Assembly: GCF_016865425.1 (NCBI RefSeq)
Contig: NZ_AP023355.1
Location: 310,001 to 374,000 of the forward strand
Direction: 5' to 3'
Length of the DNA: 64,000 nucleotides
Source of the DNA: Actinocatenispora thailandica
Lineage (GTDB): Bacteria; Actinomycetota; Actinomycetes; Mycobacteriales; Micromonosporaceae
The position numbers and the translations under genes were made by a program. Below the pieces are notes generated by a model. It made no database searches, was not told the origin of the DNA, and saw nothing but the letters and a program-made list of their open reading frames with translations. This document shows positions 40,632 through 49,786 of this stretch, piece by piece (position 1 is the first letter of the stretch; the number at the start of each line of letters is the position of its first letter).

Positions 40632-43205
40632 TCAGTGCCGGTGTGTCGACACCCGTACGGTGCGTGCCACCACGGCCTCGTCCGCGTCGTGCGCCGGCGC
40701 TGGGCTCACGTCCGCCGGGCGTGGCCGGTACCCGGGCAGTCCGGTCAGGCCGTCGCTCTCGTCCAGGATCCGGGCCCGCGTGGCGCCCTGCAGCCGCAGC
40801 GTCACCGTGATGCCCGCGGCCGGTGCGGCGTAGAACGTGACGGCGAGCGCCCACCGGCCGTCCGGCAGCGTGCGCACCGGCTCGCCCTGCACCCGCGCCG
40901 AGCGCACCGCGGCGCCGCGCGGCAGGTAGAGGCCGAGGATCGGGGCACCGCGCGCCGAGCGCAGCCGCAGCCGCACCGTGGCGTACCCGTCGGCGTCCGG
41001 CCGGCCGGTCGACAGCACGGTGAGCGTCGGTGCGGCCAGGTCCGCCGGCCGCGCCCGCCCGGTCCGCATCGTGCCGTCGCTGCGGCCACCCAGCACCGGG
41101 AAGCGGTCGCCGACCGGCTCGGTGGCGGTACCGACGAAATGGTCCAGCCAGCGCTGCGCCGCGCCACGGTCCGGCCCGGTGGCCTGGGAACTCGCCCAGA
41201 TCGCCCGGCCGGTGTTGGCGTCCAGCGCGTACGTCAGGTGCGCCGGTTCCGGGTGCGCGGCGTCGAAGCCGGACCGGGCCACCCCGATCACCCCTGCGAC
41301 CAGCGTCAACACCAGCAGCCCGGCCGGCAGCAACACCGGCCGTCGCCACCCCGGCCGATCCACTGGCACCCCGTCGCCGCTCACCAGCCGCGGAACGGCC
41401 CGGTCTTCGCTCGCCGTCTCCGAGTCGGCCCGGTCTTCGCTCGCCGTCTCCGAGCCGGTCCGGTCTTCGCTCGCCGTCTCCGAGCCGGCCCGGTCGAGGC
41501 CTGCCGGTGTCGGGTCGGCCGGGTCCGGGCCTGCCGGCGGGTCGGCCCGGTTCCCGGTCGCTGCTCGGGGCGCGATCGTGTCGGCCACCCGGCCGGCGGT
41601 ACGGCCACCGATCGTCAGGGTCAGCAGCGGCACCAGGGCGAACCCGGCGAGCACCACGAGCAGCGCGCCGGCCGCACCGGTGGCCAGGCCCAGCGCCGGG
41701 AACAGCAGCGCCACCGTCGGCGCCAGGATCAGTACCGCCGGCACCGCGCCGAGCGGGAACGCGACCGGTGCGGCGGCCGGCCAGCGCAGCGCCACCAGCA
41801 CGCCGCCCGCGGCGAACAGTGCCGGCAGCGCCGCCAGGTACGAGCCGCCCGGCACGAACGCGGCCAACACCAGCCCCAGCAGCGCGAGCCAGCACACCCC
41901 GGCCAGCGCCAGCGCCACGCCGCCGATCCGCCGGCGCAGCAGCACGTACCACAGCGCCAGCACGCTCGCCGCGAGCAACACCACGGCGAGCCGGAGGACG
42001 CCCGGATGGTACGGGTCGCCGGTCAGCATCCCGGCGTACCCGGGACGGATCAGGCGCAGCAACGCCCACCCGGCCTGGGCCAGCACCGCCGCCACCGCGA
42101 GCGGCAGGACGGCCAGCCCGAAGCCGCTTGCCAGCCGGGGCAGCGTGACCAGCCGGCGGCGCCGGGCCAGCCCCACCGCCGCGGCCGTGGCGAGCGCCGC
42201 CAGCGCGGCGAGCGGCCACACCATCGCGCCCGGATAGCGCACCAGCAGCCCGAGCATCGGGAAGTACGTGTCGTCTCCGGTCCCGGACCGCTTCGTCAGG
42301 TCGACGCCGCCGAACGCCCGCGCCAGCGCCAACGCGTTGGCACCGTGCTGCTGCAGGCTGCCCCGGTCCATCGCGGCCGGGGTGTCCTGCGGGGTGTGGT
42401 ACACGGCCGAGTCGTCGATGTAGGCGGAGTTGAGGCCGACGAAACCGGCCTCGCGGAACATCGTGAAGTCGGTGTCGTTCGGCAGCCGCCGGTAGATCTC
42501 CACCGCGAACGAGGTGCCCACCGGGTACCGCGCGTGCGCGCCGAACTGCCGCACCAGCGCGGCGTTGTCCCGCGAGGTCTCGAACATCACCACCGGCCCG
42601 CCGCCGCCGCGCGCCTCCAGGTTGAGCACCACCGAGTCGGGCGCCTCGTCGCGGTGCGCCGCGACGTACGCGGCGGCGCCGCACAGGCAGGCCTCCTCGC
42701 CGTCGGTGAAGACCAGCACGACGTCGTTGTCCGGCCGCGGGCCGTGCATCAGCGCCCGCGCCGTCTCCAGCAGCGCGGCGGTCCCGGCACCGTCGTCCGA
42801 GCCACCCGGCCCGACCCGCACCGAGTCGGTGTGCGCGACGAGCACGACCTGGCCGGTCGACCGGCGGCCGGGGATGCGGGCCACCACGTTGGACACCTCG
42901 GCGAGCTGGCTGCCGGCGCCCAGCGACGAGCTCACCCCGACACCGCGCTGCACCCTCGCGTCGATCCCGTCCGCGGCCAGCTGCCCGAGGATGTACCGCC
43001 GGTTCGCGTCCTGGGCCGCCGAGCCGACCTGGTGCACGTGCCCGCCGAGCCGCTGCACGTGCACGTACGCCCGGGTCGCGCTGAACTGGTCGGCGGGTGC
43101 GTCCGCCGGCGCCGGTGCCGGCGTCGCCAGCTGCGCCACGGTGCCGGCGGTCAGTAGCAGAATCGCGGCCCAGCCGGGCAGCCAACGCAGCACTTTCGCC
43201 TCCAT
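40632..43205 (-). CDS. M28 family zinc peptidase with membrane domain
   Basis: Protein of about 857 aa. An N-terminal signal anchor (WLPGWAAILLLTAG) precedes an M28 aminopeptidase-like domain whose five zinc ligands are visible: HTDS, GGSDDGAG, TDGEE, a following Glu/Asp and YHTPQDT. About seven to nine hydrophobic segments fill the middle (residues 330-530), then a linker with three near-identical 10-residue SETASEDR repeats, another membrane segment, and a C-terminal beta domain, probably outside. Members are large membrane peptidases of unknown substrate. An ATG at 43226 in frame is the alternative start. Confidence 0.88.
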   Translation of the reverse strand: MEAKVLRWLPGWAAILLLTAGTVAQLATPAPAPADAPADQFSATRAYVHVQRLGGHVHQVGSAAQDANRRYILGQLAADGIDARVQRGVGVSSSLGAGSQLAEVSNVVARIPGRRSTGQVVLVAHTDSVRVGPGGSDDGAGTAALLETARALMHGPRPDNDVVLVFTDGEEACLCGAAAYVAAHRDEAPDSVVLNLEARGGGGPVVMFETSRDNAALVRQFGAHARYPVGTSFAVEIYRRLPNDTDFTMFREAGFVGLNSAYIDDSAVYHTPQDTPAAMDRGSLQQHGANALALARAFGGVDLTKRSGTGDDTYFPMLGLLVRYPGAMVWPLAALAALATAAAVGLARRRRLVTLPRLASGFGLAVLPLAVAAVLAQAGWALLRLIRPGYAGMLTGDPYHPGVLRLAVVLLAASVLALWYVLLRRRIGGVALALAGVCWLALLGLVLAAFVPGGSYLAALPALFAAGGVLVALRWPAAAPVAFPLGAVPAVLILAPTVALLFPALGLATGAAGALLVVLAGFALVPLLTLTIGGRTAGRVADTIAPRAATGNRADPPAGPDPADPTPAGLDRAGSETASEDRTGSETASEDRADSETASEDRAVPRLVSGDGVPVDRPGWRRPVLLPAGLLVLTLVAGVIGVARSGFDAAHPEPAHLTYALDANTGRAIWASSQATGPDRGAAQRWLDHFVGTATEPVGDRFPVLGGRSDGTMRTGRARPADLAAPTLTVLSTGRPDADGYATVRLRLRSARGAPILGLYLPRGAAVRSARVQGEPVRTLPDGRWALAVTFYAAPAAGITVTLRLQGATRARILDESDGLTGLPGYRPRPADVSPAPAHDADEAVVARTVRVSTHRH
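41398..41487 (-). repeat. 30-bp tandem repeat, three units, in the M28 gene
   Basis: Units 41398-41427, 41428-41457 and 41458-41487 differ at only a few bases and encode SETASEDRxx three times in the linker before the last membrane segment. Confidence 0.9.
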
Positions 43206-43285
43206 CGGGGGATCCAGAAGTGACATCCGCGCCCCGGTCGCCACCACCCGGCCCGCGTGCCGCCAGCGCGGACGATACTGCCAAC

Positions 43286-43639
43286 GTGTCGGTTCCGGGA
43301 GAGCACGAGGCGGTGCCGGCGGCCTACCCGCAGGCCACGCCGGCGGCCACGGCCACCCACCGCGACGAGACCGACGACCTGGTCTGGGTCGCGCCGCGCT
43401 GGGTCGTACCGCTGGGCGCGGTGTTCGTGGCCGGCCTGATCGTGCTCTGCTTCCTGGTCTTCTGGCGCGGGATGGGCACCTCGCCCCGGCAGTCCGCGGT
43501 CGAGGCGTTCGGGGTCGCGTTCGGGCTGCTGGTGGTGCTGTCGGTGATCGGCGCGTGCTGCCTCGCCGGCCGGCAGCGCGGGACCGGGCCGGGATCGCCC
43601 GCCGACCCGCCGGTCCGGTCCGTCGCCCGCCGCCGGTAG
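43286..43639 (+). CDS. Small two-segment membrane protein
   Basis: Protein of 117 aa with two membrane helices (VVPLGAVFVAGLIVLCFLVF and FGLLVVLSVIGACCLAG), a short acidic N-terminal part, and a basic C-terminal tail. I do not recognise the family. The GTG at 43286 lies 6 nt after GATACT (43274-43279), a leaderless start. It is divergent from the M28 gene and its stop is only 7 nt from that of the convergent helicase-associated gene. Confidence 0.68.
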   Translation: MSVPGEHEAVPAAYPQATPAATATHRDETDDLVWVAPRWVVPLGAVFVAGLIVLCFLVFWRGMGTSPRQSAVEAFGVAFGLLVVLSVIGACCLAGRQRGTGPGSPADPPVRSVARRR

Positions 43640-43646
43640 CGCCGGG

Positions 43647-45965
43647 TCAGACCTCGGCCGGGGTGGCGGAGACGATCCGGTGCAGCGAGAACGTGTGCAG
43701 CGTCTCGGTGCGGTCGTCGGCCGCCCGCAGGTAGCCGGCGCCGATCGACACCGGCCGGACCAGCCGGGACACGTTGCCGCCGTGCGCGTCCACGTACCCG
43801 ACCCAGATCCGCTGCCGGGTGGTGATCGCCTCGCGCAGCACGGTGATCGCGTCGGTGGTGGAGCGCACGTCCGGGTTCGGCGCCCGGTTCGCCGCCCGCG
43901 CCGCCCGCTCGCCGCGGCGCAGCGCGGAGATCACCTGGTCGAGCTGGTCGGTGGTGAGCCGGCCGGGCAGCTCCCGCGGCGCCACCCGGGGCCGGGACCG
44001 GGCCACCGCGCGCGGCTGGTCCGGCCGCTGCGCCAGCACCACCCCGCCGGCGTCCTCGGCGACCGGCGCGTACCCCGCGTCGCGCAGCATGGAAAGCAGC
44101 CGGTGCACCTGGAACGGGCTGATCAGGACCGTCGGCGCGACCTGCCGCAACGCCAGCAGCCCGAGTCGGCGATCCGCGACCAGCTGCGCCAGCAGCGCGG
44201 TGTCCTCGCTGCGCAGGTACGCCGAGCAGGCGCCGACGCGCAGCCCGCCGTGCCGCCGCGCCACGTCGTCCACCAGGTAGGTCAGCGCCTGCGGCACCGG
44301 CGTACTGGACCGGCGGGCGAACAGTGCGTGCAGGTCGGCGGCGGTCAGCCCGGCGTCCAGGGCCCGCCGGACGCTCGCGTTGGTGACCCGGTACACGGCG
44401 GCCTGGCCGGCCGACTCGACGTCGGCGACCAGTTCCAGCTCGGCGGCGAGCGCCGGCTCCGGCGGCCCCGGTACGACCACGGTCAGGTCGGCCTGCAGCA
44501 GCACCGTGTCCACCGGCGCCGGCAGCAGCTCCGCCAGCGGTACCGCCGGGTCCGGCCCGGCCGGCACCGGCTCGATGCCGAGCGGGTCCGGGTCCGCGTC
44601 CGGCGCCTCGACGAGCAGTTCCCGGCCGTACCCGGTGAGCGCGCCGCGGCCGGTCACGCCGAGGGTGGCCGCCTCGGCGAGCGCCCAGCGGGTCGCGTCC
44701 GCGGCCCGGCCGGCCCGCCGCGGCGACCGCCAGGACAGCAGCGCCACCACGTCGTCGACCGCCGGCGCGGCCCCGGCCGGCAGCTCGGTCAGCACCCCCA
44801 GCGCGTCCCGGCGCAGCGCCGGCGCGGACAGCCGGGCGGCGCCGCCGGACAGTGGGGTGATCGCCTTGTCCTTGTCGTCCCGGGTACCGACCAGGCCGGG
44901 TTGCCGCGGCAGCTCCAGCCACGCGTACGCCAGCCGCACCCAGCGTTGCGCCGGCGGCAGCGCGCGCCAGTCGTCGTACCCGGCGGTCGGCAGCCAGGTC
45001 GGCAGCTCGCCGTCGGTACCGCCGGCCACGGCACTGTCGGTGATCAGCGCCGCGGCGGCCGCGACCTCCAGCAGCAGCGCGCAGTCGCCCTCGCTGCACC
45101 CCAGGGTCTCGGTGAGCCGGCGCAGGTCGCGTACGCCCAGGCCGCCGGACTTGAGCACCGGCGCCGGCCGGTCGGCGAGCGCGTCGCACAGTGCCGCGGT
45201 CAGCCGCAGCACCTCCATCACCTGACCGGCGCCGGCCGAGTCGACCGAGCCCGCGGACCGCACCGGGGCGTCCGGCACCGGCGGGTCGGGGTGCAGCGCA
45301 CCCAGCGGGCCGACCTCCCGGCGCAGCACCAACCCCAGCTCCCGGGGCAGTTGGACGGTGTCGACCCGGTCCGGCGCGAGCAACCGGTGGTCGAGCAGCC
45401 AGCGCACCGGGCCGTCGCTGTCCGGGTCCCGCACGGTGCCGACCGGGGGCCCGGCGGCGAGCCGGTCCAGCACCGCCCGCGCGGCCGGCGGCGCGGCGAG
45501 CAGCTCCCGGCGCAGCGCACCCGGGTCCGCGGCGAGCGCGGCGACCTGCGGGTCCAGCTCCGCCGCGGGTCGTCCCAGCCCGGCCGGGTACGGCGGGCAC
45601 AGCTCGTCGACGGTGTGCGCGACGTGCAGCTCGGGGTCCGGCCCGTACACGATCGCGAGTTCGCGCAGGGACGCCAGCGCGGCCCGGACCCGGCCCTCCG
45701 GTACCGATGTGGCCAACGCCACGACATCGCCGAGGGTGGTCGATCCGGTGGGTTCGGCGGCCAGCCGGACGGCGTCCAGGATCTCCAGGGTGAACCGGTC
45801 CAGCCGCTCCAGTGCGCGCGCGAGCGACAGCCGCGACTGGGCACGCGAGGACAGAGCCGACAGGTCGGCAGGTACCGGCACGGCGAGGTCCGGGCGCGCG
45901 GCCAGCAGCGCGGCGAGCTGGGAGTCGGACAGCTCGCGCAGCTGATCGACGAGACGTGTGGGCAT
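43647..45965 (-). CDS. XPB-associated (helicase-associated domain) protein with WYL-like C terminus
   Basis: Protein of 772 aa. The N terminus (LVDQLRELSDSQLAALLAAR) and the central Leu/Ala-rich repeats match the actinobacterial XPB/Ssl2-like helicase-associated family. The last 70 residues resemble a WYL domain (TRQRIWVGYVDAHG, RLVRPVSIGAG, TFSLHRI), a ligand- or nucleic-acid-sensing fold. Its partner XPB lies 3.5 kb downstream in the same direction. It has no helicase motifs of its own and probably modulates XPB in repair; this role is inferred. The ATG at 45965 begins the conserved domain. Confidence 0.85.
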   Translation of the reverse strand: MPTRLVDQLRELSDSQLAALLAARPDLAVPVPADLSALSSRAQSRLSLARALERLDRFTLEILDAVRLAAEPTGSTTLGDVVALATSVPEGRVRAALASLRELAIVYGPDPELHVAHTVDELCPPYPAGLGRPAAELDPQVAALAADPGALRRELLAAPPAARAVLDRLAAGPPVGTVRDPDSDGPVRWLLDHRLLAPDRVDTVQLPRELGLVLRREVGPLGALHPDPPVPDAPVRSAGSVDSAGAGQVMEVLRLTAALCDALADRPAPVLKSGGLGVRDLRRLTETLGCSEGDCALLLEVAAAAALITDSAVAGGTDGELPTWLPTAGYDDWRALPPAQRWVRLAYAWLELPRQPGLVGTRDDKDKAITPLSGGAARLSAPALRRDALGVLTELPAGAAPAVDDVVALLSWRSPRRAGRAADATRWALAEAATLGVTGRGALTGYGRELLVEAPDADPDPLGIEPVPAGPDPAVPLAELLPAPVDTVLLQADLTVVVPGPPEPALAAELELVADVESAGQAAVYRVTNASVRRALDAGLTAADLHALFARRSSTPVPQALTYLVDDVARRHGGLRVGACSAYLRSEDTALLAQLVADRRLGLLALRQVAPTVLISPFQVHRLLSMLRDAGYAPVAEDAGGVVLAQRPDQPRAVARSRPRVAPRELPGRLTTDQLDQVISALRRGERAARAANRAPNPDVRSTTDAITVLREAITTRQRIWVGYVDAHGGNVSRLVRPVSIGAGYLRAADDRTETLHTFSLHRIVSATPAEV

Positions 45966-46071
45966 CGTCTGCCAACGGTAGAGCCTCCGCCGCCGCCCGG
46001 TCCCTCCGGCGGGCGGACCGGCGCCGACGTGTGTCAGACTTGCCGAAGTCGCCTGGCGCCAAGGAGGAGAT

Positions 46072-46251
46072 ATGTCGGCGCACACGGGTCCGGAAGCGGT
46101 CGAGGGCCGCCCGGTCAAGCCGGGTCACCTGCCGATCAGCGAGATGTTCTCCGACCGGGCCGGCGCGGGTTCGCCGTTCGGCGAGGATCTGACCTTCCCG
46201 CTGCCGGCCGATCGGATCGTCTACCACCTGCCCGCCGAGCACGACTCCTGA
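46072..46251 (+). CDS. Small 59-aa protein of unknown function
   Basis: A short gene with a very strong ribosome binding site (AAGGAGGAGA, ending 1-2 nt before ATG context at 46072). The protein is MSAHTGPEAVEGRP at the start, then GHLPISEMFSDRAG, and ends DLTFPLPADRIVYHLPAEHDS, with no membrane segment or Cys. The regular third-position GC use and the strong start support coding. It is divergent from the helicase-associated gene. Function and family unknown to me. Confidence 0.65.
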   Translation: MSAHTGPEAVEGRPVKPGHLPISEMFSDRAGAGSPFGEDLTFPLPADRIVYHLPAEHDS

Positions 46252-46561
46252 GTTCAGTCGCAGCGCGGCAATGCGTGCCGTCGTGCCGGGCAGCAGTTCG
46301 CCAGCGTCCACCGGGCCGCGCGTCGTCGCGGCCGGTGGTCCGGCCCTTCCTCCCCGTCCGACCCGCTCCGTCGGGTTCGTGGCGGGGATTGTCGTGCCCG
46401 CCCTTCAGGGTTCGTCCGACGTCGACCGACGCGTCGGTTCGCCGTCACTGTCCGTACACCCAATCGTCTGAGGCTTCGGCACAGAACGAGCCCTGTACTC
46501 GGCGCTGAGTTCGGCAGTGCACGGCGCTCACGCAGGACGCCCTGTGCCACGAGGAGTGAGC
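46252..46561. other. Intergenic region before the phosphodiesterase gene
   Basis: These 310 nt hold no gene I can support and no clear promoter; only the ribosome binding site GAGGAG just before 46562 is evident. Confidence 0.45.
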
Positions 46562-47362
46562 ATGCCAACCGATACCGCGGTGCCGCCTGCCCTGCGGGTC
46601 GTCAACTACGCGCATCGGGGCGCCTCCGGGCTCGCGCCGGAGAACACCCTCGCGGCGTTCGCCGCGGCCGCGACGCACCATGCCGCCGCCGTCGAGCTGG
46701 ACGTACGACGCACCCTGGACGGGCACCTGGTCGTCATGCACGACCCGACCCCGGCCCGCACCACCGACGTGGCCCGGGTGTTCCCGGACCGCGCGGAGGC
46801 GCCGGTACACGCGTTCACGCTGGCGGAGCTGCGGCAGCTGGACGCCGGTAGCTGGTTCGACGCGCGGTTCGCCGGTGAGCGGGTGCCGACCCTGGACGAG
46901 GCGATGGACGTACTCGCCGGGCACCACCTGCGGCTGCTGCTGGAGGCGAAGACCCCCAGCAGCTACCCGGGGATGGCCGGCCAGATCGCGCACATCCTGC
47001 GCGACCAGCGCGCCCAGTGGCTCGCCGCGCCGGGCCAGGTCATCGTGGAGAGCTTCGAGGAGGAGTTCATCCGGGAACTGCGCGCCGTGCTGCCCCGCGT
47101 CCCGGTCGGGTTCCTCGGCGCACCGACCCCGGAGCAGCTGGTCGGGTTCGCCACCTTCTGCGACCAGATCAACCCGCACGCGGTGGGGCTGACCGCCGAG
47201 TACATCGAGCAGGTGCACCAGTTCGGCATGGCGGTCAACGTGTGGACGGTGGACGAACCGGACGACATGCGGACCGCGGTCGCCGCCGGCGTGGACGGGA
47301 TCATCTCCAACCGCCCCGACCTGTTCACCGCCACCTTCGGTGCGTCCCCGCAGCTGAACTGA
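46562..47362 (+). CDS. Glycerophosphodiester phosphodiesterase
   Basis: Protein of 266 aa, a complete GDPD TIM barrel. The catalytic start motif AHRGASGLAPENT carries His and the metal-binding Glu; VELDVRRTLDGHLVVMHDPT supplies the Glu/Asp pair and second His; VNVWTVDEPDDM and DGIISNRPD complete the family pattern. It hydrolyses glycerophosphodiesters to glycerol-3-phosphate and an alcohol. No signal peptide, so cytoplasmic. Released glycerol-3-phosphate could feed GlpD, encoded 13 kb away, but there is no operon link. Confidence 0.93.
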   Translation: MPTDTAVPPALRVVNYAHRGASGLAPENTLAAFAAAATHHAAAVELDVRRTLDGHLVVMHDPTPARTTDVARVFPDRAEAPVHAFTLAELRQLDAGSWFDARFAGERVPTLDEAMDVLAGHHLRLLLEAKTPSSYPGMAGQIAHILRDQRAQWLAAPGQVIVESFEEEFIRELRAVLPRVPVGFLGAPTPEQLVGFATFCDQINPHAVGLTAEYIEQVHQFGMAVNVWTVDEPDDMRTAVAAGVDGIISNRPDLFTATFGASPQLN

Positions 47363-47458
47363 GCCATCGGCGCCGGCCCGCGGAGGTGTGCCGGTCACCG
47401 GCACGACGGTGGCATCGGCAACAGCGTCCCCGGCCGGTACCTGCGTAGGCTCGGTGGC

Positions 47459-48904
47459 ATGACCGCCGCCGAGCTTCCCCCACTGGTCGTCGGGTTCGAC
47501 CTGGACATGACGCTGCTGGACACCCGTCCCGCGATCGGCGCCGTGTACCGGCTGCTGGCCGCGGAGACCGGCACCCACATCGACGTGGACGCCGTCGTCG
47601 GGCGGCTCGGGCCGCCACTGGCCGACGAACTGGCCAACTGGTTCCCGGCCGACGAGGTCCCGGCGATGGTCGACCGGTACCGGGAGGTCTACCCCGACCA
47701 CGTCGCCGCCCAGCGGGTGCTGCCCGGCGTGGTCGACGCGCTGGCCGCGGTCCGCGCCCAGCACGGCAGCGCCGTGGTGATCACCGCCAAGCATCCCGAC
47801 GGCGCCCGCCGGCACCTGGACGCCGCCGGGTTCGAGGTCGCCGAGCTGGTCGGCTCGGCCTGGGCGGACGGCAAGCGCGCCGCGCTGGCCGAGCGGGCCG
47901 CCGCGGTCTACGTCGGCGACCACACCGCCGACATGGCGGCCGGCCGCGCCGCCGGGGCGTACTCGGTCGGCGTCACCACCGGCGGGTGCACCGCCGAGCA
48001 GCTCACCGCGGCCGGCGCCGACGTCGTGCTGCCCGACCTGACCGGGTTCCCCGCCGTACTCGACGACTTCCTGCGGGAGCGGCGGCTGGCCGCGCTGCGG
48101 GCCCGGCTGGCCGAGCTGGGCAGCCTGGTGGTCGCGTTCTCCGGCGGCGCCGACTCGGCGTTCCTGCTGGCCGAGGCGGTCCGGGTGCTCGGCGCCGGGC
48201 AGGTGGTGGCCGCCACCGCGATCTCCCCGAGCCTGCCGGCCGCGGAGCTGGCCGCGGCCCGCGAGTTCGCCGCCGGGCTCGGCGTCCGGCACCTGACCCC
48301 CGGTACCCACGAGATGCGCCGGGACGGCTACCGGGCCAACGAGGGCGACCGGTGCTACTTCTGCAAGGCGGAGCTGCTCGACACCGTCGGCCCGCTCGCC
48401 GCCGAGCTGGGCATCGAGCACGTGGCCACCGGTACCAACGCCGACGACGCGGTCGCCGGGTTCCGGCCGGGCATCCGGGCCGCGTCCGAGCGCGGTGCGG
48501 TGACCCCGCTGCGCGACGCCGGGCTGACCAAGGCGCAGATCCGGTACGCCTCCCGCGAGCTCGGGCTGTCCACCTGGGACAAGCCGGCCGCGGCGTGCCT
48601 GTCCAGCCGGATCGCGTACGGGATCCAGATCAGCCCAGCGAAGCTGCGCCGGGTGGAGCGCGCCGAGACGACCCTGCGCAGCGCGCTGACCGGTGCCGGC
48701 ATCCCGGTGCGGAACCTGCGGGTGCGCGACCTCGGCGCCGACGGCGCCCGGGTGGAGGTCGACGCCGACCTGGTCGGCGCGGTGCGGGACCGGCCCGACC
48801 TGCTCGCCGGGCTCGCCGACTTCGACACGGTCACCGTCGACCCGCGCGGCTTCCGCTCCGGCGCGATGAACGAACTTCTGCCCGACCCCGAGGTGTTTCG
48901 GTAG
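47459..48904 (+). CDS. HAD-family phosphatase fused to LarE-type sacrificial sulfur transferase
   Basis: Protein of 481 aa with two complete domains. Residues about 10-200 are a HAD hydrolase: DLDMT nucleophile (14-18), VITAKH, and VGDHTADM. Residues about 205-481 are LarE: the ATP-pyrophosphatase loop VVAFSGGADSAFL, GDRCYFCKAEL with the sulfur-donating Cys region, and PAAACLSSRIAYG. LarE builds the nickel-pincer cofactor of lactate racemase, using cysteine sulfur, but larB and larC are not in the window. TAGGCT (47446-47451) lies 7 nt before the ATG, a leaderless start that fits the fused reading frame. No break suggests a misjoin. Confidence 0.88.
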   Translation: MTAAELPPLVVGFDLDMTLLDTRPAIGAVYRLLAAETGTHIDVDAVVGRLGPPLADELANWFPADEVPAMVDRYREVYPDHVAAQRVLPGVVDALAAVRAQHGSAVVITAKHPDGARRHLDAAGFEVAELVGSAWADGKRAALAERAAAVYVGDHTADMAAGRAAGAYSVGVTTGGCTAEQLTAAGADVVLPDLTGFPAVLDDFLRERRLAALRARLAELGSLVVAFSGGADSAFLLAEAVRVLGAGQVVAATAISPSLPAAELAAAREFAAGLGVRHLTPGTHEMRRDGYRANEGDRCYFCKAELLDTVGPLAAELGIEHVATGTNADDAVAGFRPGIRAASERGAVTPLRDAGLTKAQIRYASRELGLSTWDKPAAACLSSRIAYGIQISPAKLRRVERAETTLRSALTGAGIPVRNLRVRDLGADGARVEVDADLVGAVRDRPDLLAGLADFDTVTVDPRGFRSGAMNELLPDPEVFR

Positions 48905-49181
48905 CAGTCGCGGGGCTGGGATCACTGCTTCACGGCGATTCTCCAGGTGGTGCGGTGTGGCGGGCGGCTCGGTCGGTCGGGGCCGGGCGGGGGCGAAAGC
49001 TCGGTCGCCGGAGTCGGGCACGGGCGGATAATCTTGGTACGGGCGGCGCGGTACGGCCGCCCGATCGTGTGTCGCCGTCGACCACTCGTGGTGCGGCGGT
49101 GCGCGACTTCACGCGCGGCAGCCGCCGCGGGGACAGCCACGCGCGGCCGGGGTGTCGCGCGGACGAGATACGAGGTGCGCG

Positions 49182-49568
49182 GTGCCCACCGGGCGAGTCA
49201 AGTGGTACGACGCGGAGAAGGGCTTCGGCTTCCTGACCCAGGACGAGGGCGGTGACGTGTTCGTGCACAAGGCCGCGCTGCCGGCCGGTGCCGCCGCGCT
49301 CAAGCCGGGCCAGAAGGTCGAGTTCGGCGTCGTCGAGGGCCGCAAGGGCAACCAGGCCCTGTCGGTCCGGCTGCTGGATGCGCCGCCGTCGCTGTCGGAG
49401 CTGCGCCGTCGCCCGCCGGAGGAGCTGCACGGCCTGATCGAGGACATGATCAAGGTGCTGGAGGCGAAGGTGCAACCGGGGCTGCGGCACGGCCGCTACC
49501 CCGACCGCAAGGCCTCCGCCAAGATCGCCGAACTCGTGCACGCCGTCGCCCGCGAGCTGGAGAATTAA
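49182..49568 (+). CDS. Cold-shock-domain protein with C-terminal helical extension
   Basis: Protein of 128 aa. Residues 1-65 are a cold-shock domain with the RNP motifs KGFGFL and DVFVHKAAL; the remaining 60 are helical and charged ([20 protein letters not shown] and [14 protein letters not shown]), which may oligomerise. This longer type is encoded near the menaquinone genes in many actinomycetes. The GTG at 49182 is used. It probably binds RNA. The gene stands alone, with a TAATCT (49029-49034) far upstream as a weak -10 candidate. Confidence 0.9.
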   Translation: MPTGRVKWYDAEKGFGFLTQDEGGDVFVHKAALPAGAAALKPGQKVEFGVVEGRKGNQALSVRLLDAPPSLSELRRRPPEELHGLIEDMIKVLEAKVQPGLRHGRYPDRKASAKIAELVHAVARELEN

Positions 49569-49786
49569 GGTCGCTGTGCCGCGCCTGGGGGCGCCCCTCG
49601 CGGCGTTGTCGTCGGACCCGAGAGCGTCCGCACACGGGCCCTGCTCGGCCCTGCCAGGGATCGCCCCAGGCGCGGCTCGCTCGCGTCCCCGCCCAGCAAC
49701 GGAGTCTGACGAGTCCTGGCAGAAAGGGTGGCCGGCGGTCGGAAACGCCGTGGCGCGGCCGTGGCCGGGCCGGCAGGATGGCTGCC

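Noticed and set aside
38565..43157. A 1530-codon open frame on the plus strand
   Set aside because: It lies antisense to XPB and M28, which both have intact catalytic motifs; its translation is Arg/His/Gly-rich without domains.
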